Assembly (NCBI GenBank): GCA_902592675.1
Contig: CACJFJ010000001.1
Location: 124,001-188,000, forward strand
Length of the DNA stretch: 64,000 nt
Source of the DNA: an uncultured Pelagibacteraceae bacterium
GTDB taxonomy: Bacteria > Pseudomonadota > Alphaproteobacteria > Pelagibacterales > Pelagibacteraceae
Direction of reading: 5' to 3'
The first letter of the stretch is position 1, and each line of letters begins with the position of its first letter. The translations under genes and the position numbers were made by a program. The notes below the pieces were generated by a model. It was not told the DNA's origin. It ran no database searches and was given only the letters and a program-made list of their open reading frames with translations. This document shows positions 23,451 to 37,066 of this stretch, in pieces.

Positions 23451-26324
23451 TTATTCAAAAACTTTCTTAATAATTTCTTGCTGTTGAGAAATGTGCCTTT
23501 TTGCGTATCCAGTAGCAGGAGATGCATCAGGTTTTCTTCCAATGTAAGCAATATTGTTATTATTAGCCTTAATATTATCTAATGTCCATTGGATATAGTC
23601 TCTTACTGAAAACCAAGCACCCATATTTTTTGGTTCCTCTTGACACCAATAAAATTTAGCATTTTTAGCATATGGTTTAAGTTCTTTTACTAAGCTTTTT
23701 ACAGGGAAAGGATAAAGTTGCTCAATTCTATAAAATACAATGTCGTCTTTCTTTAATTTTTCTCTTGCCTCAAGTAAATCAAAATAAATTTTTCCAGAAC
23801 AAATAATCACCTTTCTAATTTTTTTGGATTTTTTTAATTCTATAAATCCTTTAATTTTTGGATCTAAAGCATGATCCCATAAAACTCTATGAAAAGAATT
23901 TTTTTTGTTAAAATCCTCTAAATCAGAAACACAATGTTTGTGTCTTAGTAACGATTTAGGTGTCATAATAATTAAAGGTTTCCTAAAATCTCTATGCATT
24001 TGTCTTCTCAACGCGTGAAAATAGTTTGCTGGAGTTGTGCAATTCATAACCTGCAAATTATCATTTGAACATAACTGCAAAAATCTTTCCAGCCTTGCAG
24101 ATGAATGTTCTGGTCCCTGTCCTTCATATCCATGCGGCAGCAACATTACCAATCCAGATGCTCTAGACCACTTTCTCTCTCCTGATGCAATAAATTGATC
24201 AATAACAACTTGTGCGCCATTAGCAAAGTCACCAAATTGAGCCTCCCATAATGTAAGAGTATTTGGTTCAACTAAACTATAGCCATATTCAAATCCTAAA
24301 ACAGCAAGTTCAGACAAAAAACTGTCTATAATTTCAAATTTTTTTTGTTTAACTGATATATTATTTAAGGGTATAAATCTGGAATTATCAATTTGATTTC
24401 TTAATACAGAATGTCTTTGACTAAAAGTTCCCCTACCAGAGTCTTGACCTACTAATCTTACTGGATAACCTTCTTCTAATAAAGATCCAAAAGCTAAAGA
24501 CTCTGCTGTAGACCAATCAATTCCTTTTTCATTATCAATACTCAATTTTCTGTTGTCTAAAATTTTAGTGATAGTTTTATGAATATTCATATTCTGAGGA
24601 ATAGTATGAATTTTATCAGAGATTTCTTTTAATTTTTTGATATCTGCACCAGTCGCACCTCTCTTATCTTTACCTTTTTCAGGTCTATACCTAGACCAAG
24701 TGCCCTCGAACCACTCAATTTTTGGCTTATAATTTTTTGCATTTTTATATTGTTCCTCTAATAAATCTTTAAAATTTTTAATTTCATTAATTAAATATTC
24801 TCTTGATATTGACTTATTATTAATTAGTTTTTCTCCATAAACTTTTACAGTTGAAGGATGAGATCTAATTTTTTTATACATAAGAGGTTGAGTAAAAGAG
24901 GGCTCATCACCTTCATTATGACCAAATCTTCTATAACATATTAGATCTATAACTACGTCTCTGTTAAACTTTAATCTGAAATCTGTTGCAATTCTTGCTG
25001 CATAAACAACTGCTTCTGGATCATCTCCGTTCACGTGAATTATTGGTGCCTCAACCATTTTTGCCACATCAGATGGGTAAGGTGAAGATCTTGCAAATCT
25101 AGGACTTGTGGTAAAACCTATTTGGTTATTGACTATAATATGTATTGTACCACCTGTGTTATGGCCTGGAAGACCTGACATAGCAAAACACTCTGCCACA
25201 ACTCCTTGTCCTGCAAAAGCTGCATCACCATGAATTAAAATTGGAATTACTTTTTTTCTATATTTATCCTTATGAAAAAACTGCTTTGCTCTTGTTTGAC
25301 CAAGAACAACAGGGTTGACAGCTTCTAAATGTGAAGGGTTGTCTGTTAAGCTAACATGAACAGAATTTCCATCAAATTCTCTATTAGATGAAGCGCCTAA
25401 ATGATATTTCACATCACCTGTATCATCTTTTGAATTAGAGCTTACTTCACCAGCAAATTCATTAAATATTCTCTTATAAGATTTCTGTAAAACATTAGCT
25501 AATACATTTAATCTTCCTCTGTGTGACATTCCAATCTTAACCTCTTTAACTTTTGATTGGCCACCTATTTTAATAATTTGCTCCAAAGCAGGGATCAGAC
25601 TTTCACCTCCATCAAGACCAAATCTTTTTGAACCAACATATTTAGTATGAAGAAATTTTTCAAAACCTTCAGCTTGAATCAATTTATTAAGAATTGCCTC
25701 TTTACCATTTTGAGTAAAATTAAAATCATCAGTCATTTCGACACGGTCTCGAAACCACTTTCTTTCAGTTGGATTAGAGATATGCATATACTCATATCCT
25801 AATGAGCCACAATATTTTTCTCTTAAAAAATTTAAAATTTCATTAATATTTGCATTTTTTTTATTTATTACTTTGTCCAAGAAAATTTTTTTCTTATAAT
25901 CTTCTTTTTTAAATCCATAAGACTCTGGATGTAATTCATCTAGATACTCTGAACTTAGTAAGCCTAACGGGTCTAATTTTGCAATCAAGTGTCCCCTTTG
26001 TCTATAAGATCTTATCATTGCCACAGCCTTAATAGAGTCTGCGTTTGATTTCATTAAATCTAAATCTGATTGTTGATTGTCATTTTTTTTTAAATTTTCA
26101 AATTTTTTTAATGAAATTTTTTTAGAAGGGCTCCAAGATGGACCATTAATTTCTTTTATAATGATATTTTCCTCTTCTCCTATTTCCTTGAAATAATTAC
26201 TCCAGCTTTCTGGTAATGATGGGTCATTATTAACAAACTTCATATACATTTCTTCAATAAAGGCGCTATTAGATTTGGTAAGAAATGCAGTTTTTTCGTA
26301 CTCAAGATTTTTTGAAGAAGACAT
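23451..26324 (-). CDS. sucA: 2-Oxoglutarate dehydrogenase E1
   Basis: [58 protein letters not shown]. Confidence 0.97.
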   Translation of the reverse strand: MSSSKNLEYEKTAFLTKSNSAFIEEMYMKFVNNDPSLPESWSNYFKEIGEEENIIIKEINGPSWSPSKKISLKKFENLKKNDNQQSDLDLMKSNADSIKAVAMIRSYRQRGHLIAKLDPLGLLSSEYLDELHPESYGFKKEDYKKKIFLDKVINKKNANINEILNFLREKYCGSLGYEYMHISNPTERKWFRDRVEMTDDFNFTQNGKEAILNKLIQAEGFEKFLHTKYVGSKRFGLDGGESLIPALEQIIKIGGQSKVKEVKIGMSHRGRLNVLANVLQKSYKRIFNEFAGEVSSNSKDDTGDVKYHLGASSNREFDGNSVHVSLTDNPSHLEAVNPVVLGQTRAKQFFHKDKYRKKVIPILIHGDAAFAGQGVVAECFAMSGLPGHNTGGTIHIIVNNQIGFTTSPRFARSSPYPSDVAKMVEAPIIHVNGDDPEAVVYAARIATDFRLKFNRDVVIDLICYRRFGHNEGDEPSFTQPLMYKKIRSHPSTVKVYGEKLINNKSISREYLINEIKNFKDLLEEQYKNAKNYKPKIEWFEGTWSRYRPEKGKDKRGATGADIKKLKEISDKIHTIPQNMNIHKTITKILDNRKLSIDNEKGIDWSTAESLAFGSLLEEGYPVRLVGQDSGRGTFSQRHSVLRNQIDNSRFIPLNNISVKQKKFEIIDSFLSELAVLGFEYGYSLVEPNTLTLWEAQFGDFANGAQVVIDQFIASGERKWSRASGLVMLLPHGYEGQGPEHSSARLERFLQLCSNDNLQVMNCTTPANYFHALRRQMHRDFRKPLIIMTPKSLLRHKHCVSDLEDFNKKNSFHRVLWDHALDPKIKGFIELKKSKKIRKVIICSGKIYFDLLEAREKLKKDDIVFYRIEQLYPFPVKSLVKELKPYAKNAKFYWCQEEPKNMGAWFSVRDYIQWTLDNIKANNNNIAYIGRKPDASPATGYAKRHISQQQEIIKKVFE

Positions 26325-26359
26325 TATTTTAGATCAATATAAACCTACAAACAAATTTT

Positions 26360-27235
26360 TCAATTAGTCAATTTATCAAAAAGTGTTTTTCCAATTTTTG
26401 ATGGTGAGTTTGCTATAGTAATACCACAATCTTCCATTTTTTTTATTTTGTGCTCAGCACCGCCTTTTCCACCCGATATTATAGCTCCAGCATGTCCCAT
26501 TCTTCGACCTGGAGGAGCTGTAATACCTGCAATAAATCCTACCATTGGTTTCTTAATTTTATGATTTTTAACAAATTCTGCTGCTTCTTCTTCAGCAGTT
26601 CCTCCAATTTCACCTATCATTAAAATTGATTTAGTTTCTTCATCGTTCAAAAATAAATCTAAACAATCTATAAAGTTTGTACCATTTATTGGATCTCCAC
26701 CAATTCCAATACATGTTGACTGACCAAGTCCATTTTCAGTTGTTTGTGCAACCGCTTCATATGTCAATGTGCCAGATCTAGAGACAATACCAACTGATCC
26801 TCTCTGATGAATATTTCCAGGCATAATACCAATCTTGCACTCATCAGGAGTTATAATTCCTGGGCAGTTAGGACCAATTAACCTTGAATTTGATTTTAAT
26901 AATTTTTGTTTTACTTTGAGCATGTCTTGAATAGGAATACCTTCTGTGATGCATACAATGAGTTCAATTGATGCTTCAATTGCTTCAATAATTGCAGCTG
27001 CTGCAAATTTTGCAGGAACATAAATCATTGTAGCATTAGCACCTTCAGATTCTTTTGCTTCTTTTACTGTATTAAAAACAGGGAGTCCTAAATGTTTTTG
27101 TCCACCTTTTTTTGGTGTGACTCCACCAACTAATTTTGTTCCATATTTAATTGCTTGCTCGGAATGAAATGTTCCATGTGATCCAGTAAAACCTTGGCAA
27201 ATTAATCTAGTATTTTTATTAACTAAAACTGACAT
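26360..27235 (-). CDS. sucD: Succinyl-CoA ligase alpha subunit
   Basis: [46 protein letters not shown]. Confidence 0.97.
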   Translation of the reverse strand: MSVLVNKNTRLICQGFTGSHGTFHSEQAIKYGTKLVGGVTPKKGGQKHLGLPVFNTVKEAKESEGANATMIYVPAKFAAAAIIEAIEASIELIVCITEGIPIQDMLKVKQKLLKSNSRLIGPNCPGIITPDECKIGIMPGNIHQRGSVGIVSRSGTLTYEAVAQTTENGLGQSTCIGIGGDPINGTNFIDCLDLFLNDEETKSILMIGEIGGTAEEEAAEFVKNHKIKKPMVGFIAGITAPPGRRMGHAGAIISGGKGGAEHKIKKMEDCGITIANSPSKIGKTLFDKLTN

Positions 27236-28395
27236 TTATTTAATTGCCTCCACAATTTTTTTAGCTGCATCATCAAGATTTTCCGCAGAAATTAATTTTA
27301 AACCAGAGTTATCTAATATTTCTTTGCCTTCCTTAAAATTTGTACCTGCAAGTCTTACTACAAGTGGAACACTAATATTTATTTCTTTAGCTGCATCTAC
27401 CACACCTTGTGCAAGAACATCACATCTCATAATCCCGCCAAAAATATTGATTAATATTCCCTTAACATTTTTATCTGATAAAATTATTTTAAAAGCAGCT
27501 GAAACTTTCTCTTTTGAAGCACCTCCACCAACATCTAAAAAATTTGCTGGTTCTTCGCCATATAACTTAATTATATCCATAGTTGCCATAGCCAATCCCG
27601 CACCATTTACCATACAGCCAATGCTTCCATCTAATTTAATATAAGCTAAATCATGTTTACTTGCTTCAATTTCTGCTGGGTCTTCTTCGTTTAGATCTCT
27701 AAGTTCTAAAATTTCTGGATGTCTAAATAAAGCATTGCTATCAAAGCTAACTTTTGCATCTAAACAAACAATTTTTTTTTCTTTAGTTAATATTAGTGGA
27801 TTTATTTCGACCATATTTGCATCTGTTTTAATAAACATTTTATAAATTGATTTTATTAAATAAATCGCCTCATTTTTAGAATTACCTTCTAGGTTAAAAA
27901 TTCTGATAATTTTTTCACACACTTCATTTGAAATTTTTTCATTTAATTCGACTTTAGTTGTTAAAATTTTATTTGGAGATTTAGCGGCTACTTCCTCAAT
28001 ATCCATTCCACCTTGATCACTTGTAATAAATGCAATTTTTGACGTAGCTCTATCGACTAGACAAGAAAGATAAAATTCCTTTTCAATATTCGATGACTCT
28101 TCAACATAGAGTCTTTTTACTTCTCTTCCTTCTGGCCCTGTTTGATGAGTGATTAATTTTTTTCCTAAAAGCTCTTTAGCTGATTTCTCAAGTTCATTTA
28201 AATTATCTAAAATTTTTACACCACCAGCTTTTCCTCTACCACCAGCATGAATTTGTGCCTTCAAGACATATTTATCAGTTTTTAACGATTTACACTTTTC
28301 TAAAAGTTCTTCAACAGTAAAACCAAACACCCCTTCTGGTACCACTGCACCAAATTGTTTTAAAATTTGTTTAGCTTGATGCTCGTGTATATTCA

Positions 28396-28396
<1 letters not shown>
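27236..28396 (-). CDS. sucC: Succinyl-CoA ligase beta subunit
   Basis: MNIHEHQAKQILKQFG; KAQIHAGGRGKAGGVK; GGGASKEKVSAAFKIILSD. Confidence 0.97.
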
Positions 28397-29367
<971 letters not shown>

Positions 29368-30861
29368 TTATTTCATTGTTGGCATCACGAATTCGGCATT
29401 TGAACGAATTCCAGAAGGCCACCTTGAAGTTATAGTTTTTAATTTAGTATAAAATTTTATACCTTCCATGCCATGCATAGCACTGTCACCAAATAAAGAT
29501 CTTTTCCAGCCTCCAAAACTATGGAAAGCCATTGGAACTGGTATTGGAACATTTATTCCAACCATACCAACTTGAATTTTGCTGGCAAACGTTCTTCCAG
29601 CATCACCGTCTCTAGTATAAATACTAACTCCATTTCCATATTCATGGTCATTTATTAATTTTGTAGCTTCCTCAAAAGTCTTTACTCTAACAACAGATAA
29701 AACAGGTCCAAATATTTCCTCTTTATAAATTCTCATTTCTTTTTTTACATGGTCAAACAAACAACCACCGATATAAAATCCATTTTCATATCCTTGTAAT
29801 TTTAAATTTCTTCCATCAACTAATAATTTTGCTCCTTCCTTTACTCCTAAATCGACATAACCTTTAACTTTTTCTAAATGCTCTTTAGTTACTAGAGGCC
29901 CCATTTCAGAATTTTTATCCATTCCAGGACCAACTTTTAAAGCCTCTGCCTTTTTAGATAATCTTGATACTAATTCGTCTCCAATATCTCCAACTGCAAC
30001 TGCAACTGATTGAGCCATACACCTTTCACCTGCTGACCCATAAGCAGCTCCCATTAAGCCATTTACAGCACCATCTAAATCACAATCAGGCATTACTACT
30101 AGATGGTTTTTTGCACCGCCTAAAGCTTGAACTCTTTTTTCATTTTTTGCAGAATTTTCATATATATATTTTGCAATAGGTGTCGAACCAACGAAACTTA
30201 CTGCCTTAATATCCCTATTTGTAAGAATTGCATCTACAGTTTCTTTGTCTCCGTTCACAACATTAAAAACACCTTCTGGTAAACCTGCTTCTTTTAAAAG
30301 TTCTGCTAATCTTATTGAACATGATGGATCTTTTTCAGAAGGTTTTAATATAAAAGTATTTCCACATGCAATAGCTATAGGAAACATCCACATTGGAACC
30401 ATAGCTGGAAAATTAAATGGTGTAATTCCTGCAACAACTCCTAAAGGTTGTCTTATTGACCAACTATCAACGTTAGTTCCAACATTTTCCGAAAATTCTC
30501 CTTTAAGCAAATGCGGAATACCACATGCAAATTCAACAACTTCAAGTCCTCTAGTTAAAGATCCTTTTGCATCTTCATAAACTTTACCATGTTCTGCAAC
30601 AATTAACTGTGTCAGTTCATCTGAATTTTTTTCTATTAATTCTTTAAATTTAAACATTATTCTTGCTCTTTGGAGAGAAGGTTTTAATGACCACTCATCA
30701 AAGGCTTTTTTAGCAATTACAACTGCTTGATCTAAATCAGATTTAGACGCTAATCTTACTTCTTTTTCCTGCTCTCCAGTTGCAGGATTAAATACTTTAC
30801 CTTTTTTGTCAGAAGTTCCAGGAATTATTTTTCCACCTACAAAATGTTCAATTAATTTCAT
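29368..30861 (-). CDS. mmsA: Methylmalonate-semialdehyde dehydrogenase (CoA-acylating)
   Basis: ALGGAKNHLVVMPDCD; YGSAGERCMAQSVAVAVG; ALDH length and family-specific motifs. Confidence 0.92.
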   Translation of the reverse strand: MKLIEHFVGGKIIPGTSDKKGKVFNPATGEQEKEVRLASKSDLDQAVVIAKKAFDEWSLKPSLQRARIMFKFKELIEKNSDELTQLIVAEHGKVYEDAKGSLTRGLEVVEFACGIPHLLKGEFSENVGTNVDSWSIRQPLGVVAGITPFNFPAMVPMWMFPIAIACGNTFILKPSEKDPSCSIRLAELLKEAGLPEGVFNVVNGDKETVDAILTNRDIKAVSFVGSTPIAKYIYENSAKNEKRVQALGGAKNHLVVMPDCDLDGAVNGLMGAAYGSAGERCMAQSVAVAVGDIGDELVSRLSKKAEALKVGPGMDKNSEMGPLVTKEHLEKVKGYVDLGVKEGAKLLVDGRNLKLQGYENGFYIGGCLFDHVKKEMRIYKEEIFGPVLSVVRVKTFEEATKLINDHEYGNGVSIYTRDGDAGRTFASKIQVGMVGINVPIPVPMAFHSFGGWKRSLFGDSAMHGMEGIKFYTKLKTITSRWPSGIRSNAEFVMPTMK

Positions 30862-30903
30862 GAATACGATCTTTTAGAGTAAAAATTCTTATTAGTCTAT
30901 TGT

Positions 30904-31683
30904 TTATATATTAGCCGTTGCTAACATTTTTTTTATCTCAGCTATAGCTTTTGCAGGATTTAAACCTTTTGGACATGCACTTGTACAGTTAAGAATTGTA
31001 TGGCAACGATACAACTTAAGTTCATCTGCAACCTTTTTTAATCTTGTTTGCCTTTCTTCATCTCTGCTATCTATAATCCATCTGTACGCTTGAAGTAATA
31101 CTGCCGGACCTAAATATTTATCTCCATTCCACCAGTAGCTAGGACATGATGTTGAGCAGCAGGCACACATAATACATTCGTATGCACCATCTAATTTTGC
31201 TCTATCTTTTTTTGATTGAATTATTTCTTTAGTTTCTGATTTGGAATTTGATTTTAACCAAGGTTCAATCGATTGATATTGTTTGTACAAACCATCTAAA
31301 TCACCAATTAAATCTTTTTTTACTTTTAAATGAGGTAATGGATAAATATTAATATCACCATCTATTTCAGCATGTGGGGTGGTACAAGCTAAACCATTTT
31401 TGCCATCCATATTCATTGCACAAGAACCACAAACTCCATGAGCACATGATCTTCTATATGCCAATGTAGGATCTATCTCATTTTTAATCTTATTTAAAAT
31501 ATCTAATACTTTAGATGGACAATTGCTCATATCAACTTCATATGTATCAATTCTGGGATTTTCTCCAGAAGAGGGATCCCATCTGTATATATTTACTTTC
31601 CTTAAATTTTTTGAGCCAGTTTGATCTTTAAAATATTTACCTTTTTTTACTTTAGAATTTCCAGGTAAATTAATTTGAGCCAT
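30904..31683 (-). CDS. sdhB: Succinate dehydrogenase iron-sulfur subunit
   Basis: [53 protein letters not shown]. Confidence 0.97.
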   Translation of the reverse strand: MAQINLPGNSKVKKGKYFKDQTGSKNLRKVNIYRWDPSSGENPRIDTYEVDMSNCPSKVLDILNKIKNEIDPTLAYRRSCAHGVCGSCAMNMDGKNGLACTTPHAEIDGDINIYPLPHLKVKKDLIGDLDGLYKQYQSIEPWLKSNSKSETKEIIQSKKDRAKLDGAYECIMCACCSTSCPSYWWNGDKYLGPAVLLQAYRWIIDSRDEERQTRLKKVADELKLYRCHTILNCTSACPKGLNPAKAIAEIKKMLATANI

Positions 31684-33458
31684 TAATAAACTCTTTCCTG
31701 TGGCGGAAAATATTGAACTTCATTGGTTAAAGTAGATTTGTGAACCTCTCTATAGCTTATTTTCGTGTTTTTACCATCACACCAAGCAAGTGTATGCTGC
31801 ATAAATCTTTCATCATCTCTCTTAGGAAAATCTTCTCTTGCATGTGCTCCACGACTTTCTTTTCTATTATATGCAGAGTCAACAGTAACAACAGCTTGTC
31901 TAATTAAATTATCAAATTCTAGGGTTTCTACTAAATCAGTATTGAATATTAACGATTTATCTTTTACAGATAAATTATCTAAACCACCATAAGTTTTTTT
32001 AATTTCATCAACACCCTCTTTAAGAGTTTTTTCGGTTCTAAAAACTGCACATTTAGACTGCATTGTTTTTTGCATTGAAAGTCTTAATTCTGCAGTTCCA
32101 ACTTCTCCGTTAGAATTTCTAATTTTATCAAATCGATCTAAACATTTCTGAGTTTCTGTTTCACTTATTTCCTCATGTGGTGTTCCTGGCTTAATAAGTT
32201 CTGCAGCTCTTTTGGCTGCTGCTCTTCCAAAAACAACTAGATCAATTAATGAGTTTGAACCAAGTCTATTTGCACCATGAACTGAAACACAAGCTGCCTC
32301 TCCAATCGCCATCAATCCTGGTACAGTTTTTTCTGAACCGTTTACTGTTAAAACTTCTGCTTTATAGTTTGTTGGGATACCGCCCATATTATAATGGACA
32401 GTCGGTACAACTGGAATTGGTTCTTTTGTAACATCTACGTTTGCAAATAATCTTGCTGCATCAGTTATACCCGGTAATCTACTCTCAATAATATCTTTAT
32501 CTAAATGACTTAAATTTAAGTGAACATGGTCTTGATCTCTTCCAACACCTCGTCCCTCATTAATTTCAATAGACATTGATCTGCTTACTACATCTCTCGA
32601 TGCTAAGTCTTTTGCTTTTGGTGCATATCTTTCCATAAACCTTTCACCCTTAGAATTTGTTAAATATCCTCCTTCACCTCTTGCACCTTCTGTTATTAAT
32701 GTGCCATGTCCATAAATTCCTGTTGGATGAAATTGAACAAATTCCATGTCTTGTAAAGGTAATCCTGCTCTTAAAACCATTGCATTACCATCTCCAGTAC
32801 AAGTATGGGCAGATGTTGCTGAATAATAAACTTTACCATAACCACCTGTAGCAATAATTACAGTGTGAGCTCTAAATCTATGAATGGTTCCATCATTTAA
32901 ATTCCAAGCAATTAGTCCCTTGCAAGCTCCATCTTTCATTAATAGATCTAATGCAAAATATTCAATAAAAAATTCTGTTTTATGTTTTAGCGCTTGTCCA
33001 TACAAAGTATGTAAAATTGCATGACCAGTTCTATCGGCAGCAGCACAAGTTCTTTGTACAATTCCATTACCATAATTTTTAGTCATACCACCAAATGGTC
33101 TTTGATAAATTTTTCCATCCTCTGTTCTACTAAAAGGCACTCCATATTTCTCTAATTCGATAACTGCTTTAGGTGCTTCTTTACAAAGATATTCAATACT
33201 ATCTTGATCTCCTAACCAATCTGCACCTTTTACTGTATCATACATGTGCCAACGCCAATCATCCTCACCCATATTACCAAGGGCAGCTGAAATACCCCCT
33301 TGTGCAGCAGAAGTATGACTTCTAGTAGGAAAAACTTTTGAAATACATGCTGTCTTTAGTCCTGCCTCACTTAAACCAACCGCAGCTCTTAAACCTGAAC
33401 CACCAGCACCTAAGACTACAACATCATATTCGTGATCTATAATTTTATAAGAACTCAT
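31683..33458 (-). CDS. sdhA: Succinate dehydrogenase flavoprotein subunit
   Basis: [58 protein letters not shown]. Confidence 0.97.
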   Translation of the reverse strand: MSSYKIIDHEYDVVVLGAGGSGLRAAVGLSEAGLKTACISKVFPTRSHTSAAQGGISAALGNMGEDDWRWHMYDTVKGADWLGDQDSIEYLCKEAPKAVIELEKYGVPFSRTEDGKIYQRPFGGMTKNYGNGIVQRTCAAADRTGHAILHTLYGQALKHKTEFFIEYFALDLLMKDGACKGLIAWNLNDGTIHRFRAHTVIIATGGYGKVYYSATSAHTCTGDGNAMVLRAGLPLQDMEFVQFHPTGIYGHGTLITEGARGEGGYLTNSKGERFMERYAPKAKDLASRDVVSRSMSIEINEGRGVGRDQDHVHLNLSHLDKDIIESRLPGITDAARLFANVDVTKEPIPVVPTVHYNMGGIPTNYKAEVLTVNGSEKTVPGLMAIGEAACVSVHGANRLGSNSLIDLVVFGRAAAKRAAELIKPGTPHEEISETETQKCLDRFDKIRNSNGEVGTAELRLSMQKTMQSKCAVFRTEKTLKEGVDEIKKTYGGLDNLSVKDKSLIFNTDLVETLEFDNLIRQAVVTVDSAYNRKESRGAHAREDFPKRDDERFMQHTLAWCDGKNTKISYREVHKSTLTNEVQYFPPQERVY

Positions 33459-33799
33459 AACCTAGATATTAATATAATTGTAATTAGTGGAATTACCACT
33501 GCCGATGCATATAAAAGTCTGTTTGCGACATTTTTGATTTGATCATTTTTAATATAATCCTCAAAAACCTCGCTAATACTTAGTGCTGAGAAAAAATAAG
33601 CATTAATAATGAATAAACTAAACAAAAGCTTTGATAACGGACCTGTAAAAAAATTTATAACAACAAAGTAGCCTTTATCATAAATTGTAATAAAATTTAA
33701 AATAAACCATATCATTAATGGAACTAATGTTGCCCCACTAACTTTTAGAAAAATCCATTTTTTAGTTGCATTTATCATTTTAAAAAAAATTTTTTCCAA
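33455..33799 (-). CDS. sdhD: Succinate dehydrogenase membrane anchor subunit
   Basis: Three predicted TM segments, located between sdhC and sdhA. Confidence 0.85.
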   Translation of the reverse strand: MEKIFFKMINATKKWIFLKVSGATLVPLMIWFILNFITIYDKGYFVVINFFTGPLSKLLFSLFIINAYFFSALSISEVFEDYIKNDQIKNVANRLLYASAVVIPLITIILISRL

Positions 33800-34163
33800 T
33801 TAAATAGAAAGCTACTGTTAAAATTATCGATCCAAATATTACAATCAATCCAGTTATCTTTGTCGTTCTAAGTTCAAAACCATAGCCTAAATCCATGATC
33901 AAATGTCTTATCTCGCTTAAAACTTGAAAAGAAAAAGACCATGTGAGTCCTAAAATTAAAAATTTACCAATTAATGAACTTAAAAATAAATTTATAATTT
34001 CATAATTGCTTTCACCAAAAACAAGTAGTGAAGCTAATAAGCAAATAAATGTAATTGCAATTATATTTATAATTCCTGTAATTCTATGAGATATAGATAC
34101 TAACGATGAAATGTGCCATTTATAAATTTGAATATGTGGAGATAACGGTGCTTTATTTTCCAT
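33780..34163 (-). CDS. sdhC: Succinate dehydrogenase cytochrome b556 subunit
   Basis: PLSPHIQIYKWHISSLVSISHRITGI; HLIMDLGYGFE heme-ligand region. Confidence 0.93.
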   Translation of the reverse strand: MENKAPLSPHIQIYKWHISSLVSISHRITGIINIIAITFICLLASLLVFGESNYEIINLFLSSLIGKFLILGLTWSFSFQVLSEIRHLIMDLGYGFELRTTKITGLIVIFGSIILTVAFYLIGKNFF

Positions 34164-35160
34164 AAAAATTATTTTTAATTAATGTTTCAGCAATTTCTAC
34201 AGCGTTCAAAGCCGCGCCTCTTAAAAGATTATCAGAAACAATCCACAAATTTAATCCATTCTCAATTGTCTTATCCTCTCGAATTCTTGATATAAATGTC
34301 TCGTCTTTACCTTCTGCTTCTAATGGAGTTGAATATCCGCCATCAGCTCTTTCATCAATTACTTTACAACCATCAAAATTATTTAACGCTTCTCTAACTT
34401 TTTCAAGAGAAAATGGTTTTTCAAATTGTAAATTTACCGACTCTGAATGTGAAACAGAAATAGGTAGCCTTACGCACGTTGCTGTTAGATCAATTTTACT
34501 ATCTAAAATTTTTTTTGTTTCATTAGTCATTTTTAATTCTTCTTTTGTATAACCATCATCTGAAAATACATCTATATGCGGAATAGCATTAAAAGCTATC
34601 TGTTTTGTAAAATTTTTAGATTTTACATCTTTACCATCTAAAACTAATTTAGTTTGTTCGATCAATTCATCCATGGGTGCTTTACCACCTCCTGATACTG
34701 ATTGGTATGTGGAAACTACTATTCTTTTAATTACAAAAAGGTCGTGCAAAGGTTTTAAAGCAATCACTAATTGTGCTGTTGAACAATTTGGATTGGCTAT
34801 AATATTTTTTTTTATTTGATCTAAATGATTTGGGTTAACTTGTGGAACAATTAAAGGAACATCTGGATCCATTCTATAAAAGCTTGAATTATCAATCACT
34901 AGACAATGCTTTGCAGCTTTCTCTGCAAATTTTTCTGAGATTTTTCCACCAGCTGCAAAAAAAGCTATTTTTACTTTAGAAAAATCAAAATTTTCTAAAT
35001 CAAAAACCTCATGTTCTTTATACTTAAAACTAATCTTTTTACCGGCACTCTTAGACGAGGCAACTAAATACAGATTATCAATAGATAGCTCCTTTTTTTC
35101 AAGAACTTCTAAAGTTTTTCTTCCAACATTTCCTGTTGCTCCTACAATTGCAATATTCAT
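34153..35160 (-). CDS. asd: Aspartate-semialdehyde dehydrogenase
   Basis: VGATGNVGRKTLEVLE; NPNCSTAQLVIALKPLHD; STYQSVSGGGK. Confidence 0.95.
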   Translation of the reverse strand: MNIAIVGATGNVGRKTLEVLEKKELSIDNLYLVASSKSAGKKISFKYKEHEVFDLENFDFSKVKIAFFAAGGKISEKFAEKAAKHCLVIDNSSFYRMDPDVPLIVPQVNPNHLDQIKKNIIANPNCSTAQLVIALKPLHDLFVIKRIVVSTYQSVSGGGKAPMDELIEQTKLVLDGKDVKSKNFTKQIAFNAIPHIDVFSDDGYTKEELKMTNETKKILDSKIDLTATCVRLPISVSHSESVNLQFEKPFSLEKVREALNNFDGCKVIDERADGGYSTPLEAEGKDETFISRIREDKTIENGLNLWIVSDNLLRGAALNAVEIAETLIKNNFYGK

Positions 35161-35175
35161 GATGTAAGTTTTATA

Positions 35176-36285
35176 CTAGATGAAAGGCAAATCGCAAACT
35201 TTTACAGCTAAAGAATTTCCTTCAATTTCTAATAATCCTGTTACGGATGCTCTGCAATAAGGCTCATTTATCATTGCTATTCCTATAACTTTTTTAAAAT
35301 GTGGCGAATAACAAGCTGATCTTAAATCCCCAATAATATTTCCTTTATCATCTTTAAGTTTTAAAGATTTGGTTAAGTTAATTTTATTAGTATCGATGAG
35401 AACTCCCATTAATTTTCTTTTAATACCATCTTTTTTTATTTTCTTTAATTTTTCCTTACCTAAAAAAGATATTTCAGAATCTAAATTTACATATTTATCA
35501 AAGCCACATTCAAAAGGATTGTCATTATTATCAAAATCATTTCCATAAGATAAAAGGCCACTTTCAATTCTTTCAATGAGATTTGGACAACCAGGTTTTA
35601 AATTAAATTCTCCACCTATTTCAAAAAAATGATCATAAAGATCCAAACCAGATTGAGTGTTTTCTACATAAACTTCAAACCCTCCTTGTTTAGACCAGCC
35701 AGATCTAGCAATTAAATGTTTAACACCTCTAAAATCAAAATAATCAAAACCAAAAAATTTTAATTCATTTATTTTTTTTCCAAAAACCTTTTCCATTAAA
35801 CTAAATGATTTTGGTCCTTGTATTGCAATTATATCAACATTAGGTTCAAAAATTTGGACATTAAATTTATTTCCAGATGCAAGACCTTTTGCAAAAAATA
35901 TTACATCTGAGTCAGCAATAGATATCCACCATCTATCTTCAGCTAATTTTAAAATTACAGGATCGTTTACTAAGTTCCCGTTATCATCAATAATTGGACA
36001 ATAATAACATCTTCCTATTTTTGACTTTGATAAATCTCTACAAGTCATCAGCTGAACAAGTTTTGCTGCATCTTCACCAAAAATTTCTACTTGTCTTTCA
36101 GCTGCCACGTCCCAAACTTGAACTTCTTTTTTTAAATGGTTGCATGAATCTTCTATAGATCCAAATGCAGCAGGCAACAACATGTGATTATAAACTGTAT
36201 ATGCTGTAACGCCTTGTTTTTCTATTCTTGAGGTATAAGGAGTGCTTCTTATTCTTCTTGATTTTGCAATTGGATAATTTTTCAT
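35176..36285 (-). CDS. dmdA: Dimethylsulfoniopropionate demethylase
   Basis: 369-aa GcvT-fold protein beginning [47 protein letters not shown] and ending VCDLPFI, recognised as Pelagibacter DmdA; followed by dmdB/dmdC homologues. Confidence 0.95.
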   Translation of the reverse strand: MKNYPIAKSRRIRSTPYTSRIEKQGVTAYTVYNHMLLPAAFGSIEDSCNHLKKEVQVWDVAAERQVEIFGEDAAKLVQLMTCRDLSKSKIGRCYYCPIIDDNGNLVNDPVILKLAEDRWWISIADSDVIFFAKGLASGNKFNVQIFEPNVDIIAIQGPKSFSLMEKVFGKKINELKFFGFDYFDFRGVKHLIARSGWSKQGGFEVYVENTQSGLDLYDHFFEIGGEFNLKPGCPNLIERIESGLLSYGNDFDNNDNPFECGFDKYVNLDSEISFLGKEKLKKIKKDGIKRKLMGVLIDTNKINLTKSLKLKDDKGNIIGDLRSACYSPHFKKVIGIAMINEPYCRASVTGLLEIEGNSLAVKVCDLPFI

Positions 36286-37058
36286 GAATTTAAAAATTTT
36301 AGGATCTTTTCACGCATTTCAAAAGCTTTTTCAATCATAATCATGTGTCCACATCCATTAATTACATGAGTCTCTGAATTTTCTAATAAACTCGAAAATT
36401 TTTTTCCTACTTCTAAATTAACCATTTTATCTAATTCTCCTAAAATTAATAATGTAGGCAAGTTTATTGTTTTTGCAGCCTGAGAACCATTTGAATAATT
36501 ATTACATGCATTTAAATCGACTGCTAATATTTCACTTATATCTCTTGGTGACTGAATTATTTTTTCTACAGGATTTCCACCTATAAATTTTTTCGAACCC
36601 TCATAACCCCATTTCATCATTAATTTGACAGCATCAGAGTCTCCATTTTGTGCTAAGTCTATTAAATCAGGATGAACAGGCATTTTGTTGGAACCTCCAA
36701 CAAAAACTAATTTCTTTAATCTTTCTTTATATTTGAAAGCATACTCAAGTATCTCTAAGCAACCTTGAGAATGACCAATCAAAGTTAGGTTTTTTAAATT
36801 TAATTTTTTGAATAATTTTTCTAACCAATCAGCAATTTTTTCAATACTATCTAAGCAAGGCCCATCTGAATTTCCATGTCCAGGTAAATCTACTGATAAT
36901 ACATTAAAATTTTTATTTGAAAAAAATTGTTCAGTTAGAGACCAAACTATATGTGAAAGTCCACTACCATGCAAAAATACAATGGTTTCTTTCTGAGGAT
37001 CTATTCCTTGGCCTGCATCTGATGCGTGGATATTTTTATTTTCTATTTGGAATATCAA
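36282..37058 (-). CDS. Alpha/beta-fold hydrolase within the DMSP cluster
   Basis: [12 protein letters not shown] oxyanion region, [11 protein letters not shown] nucleophile elbow, LGELDKMV Asp, [10 protein letters not shown] His; 4-bp overlap with dmdA. Confidence 0.85.
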   Translation of the reverse strand: MIFQIENKNIHASDAGQGIDPQKETIVFLHGSGLSHIVWSLTEQFFSNKNFNVLSVDLPGHGNSDGPCLDSIEKIADWLEKLFKKLNLKNLTLIGHSQGCLEILEYAFKYKERLKKLVFVGGSNKMPVHPDLIDLAQNGDSDAVKLMMKWGYEGSKKFIGGNPVEKIIQSPRDISEILAVDLNACNNYSNGSQAAKTINLPTLLILGELDKMVNLEVGKKFSSLLENSETHVINGCGHMIMIEKAFEMREKILKFLNS

Positions 37059-37066
37059 TTATTTAC

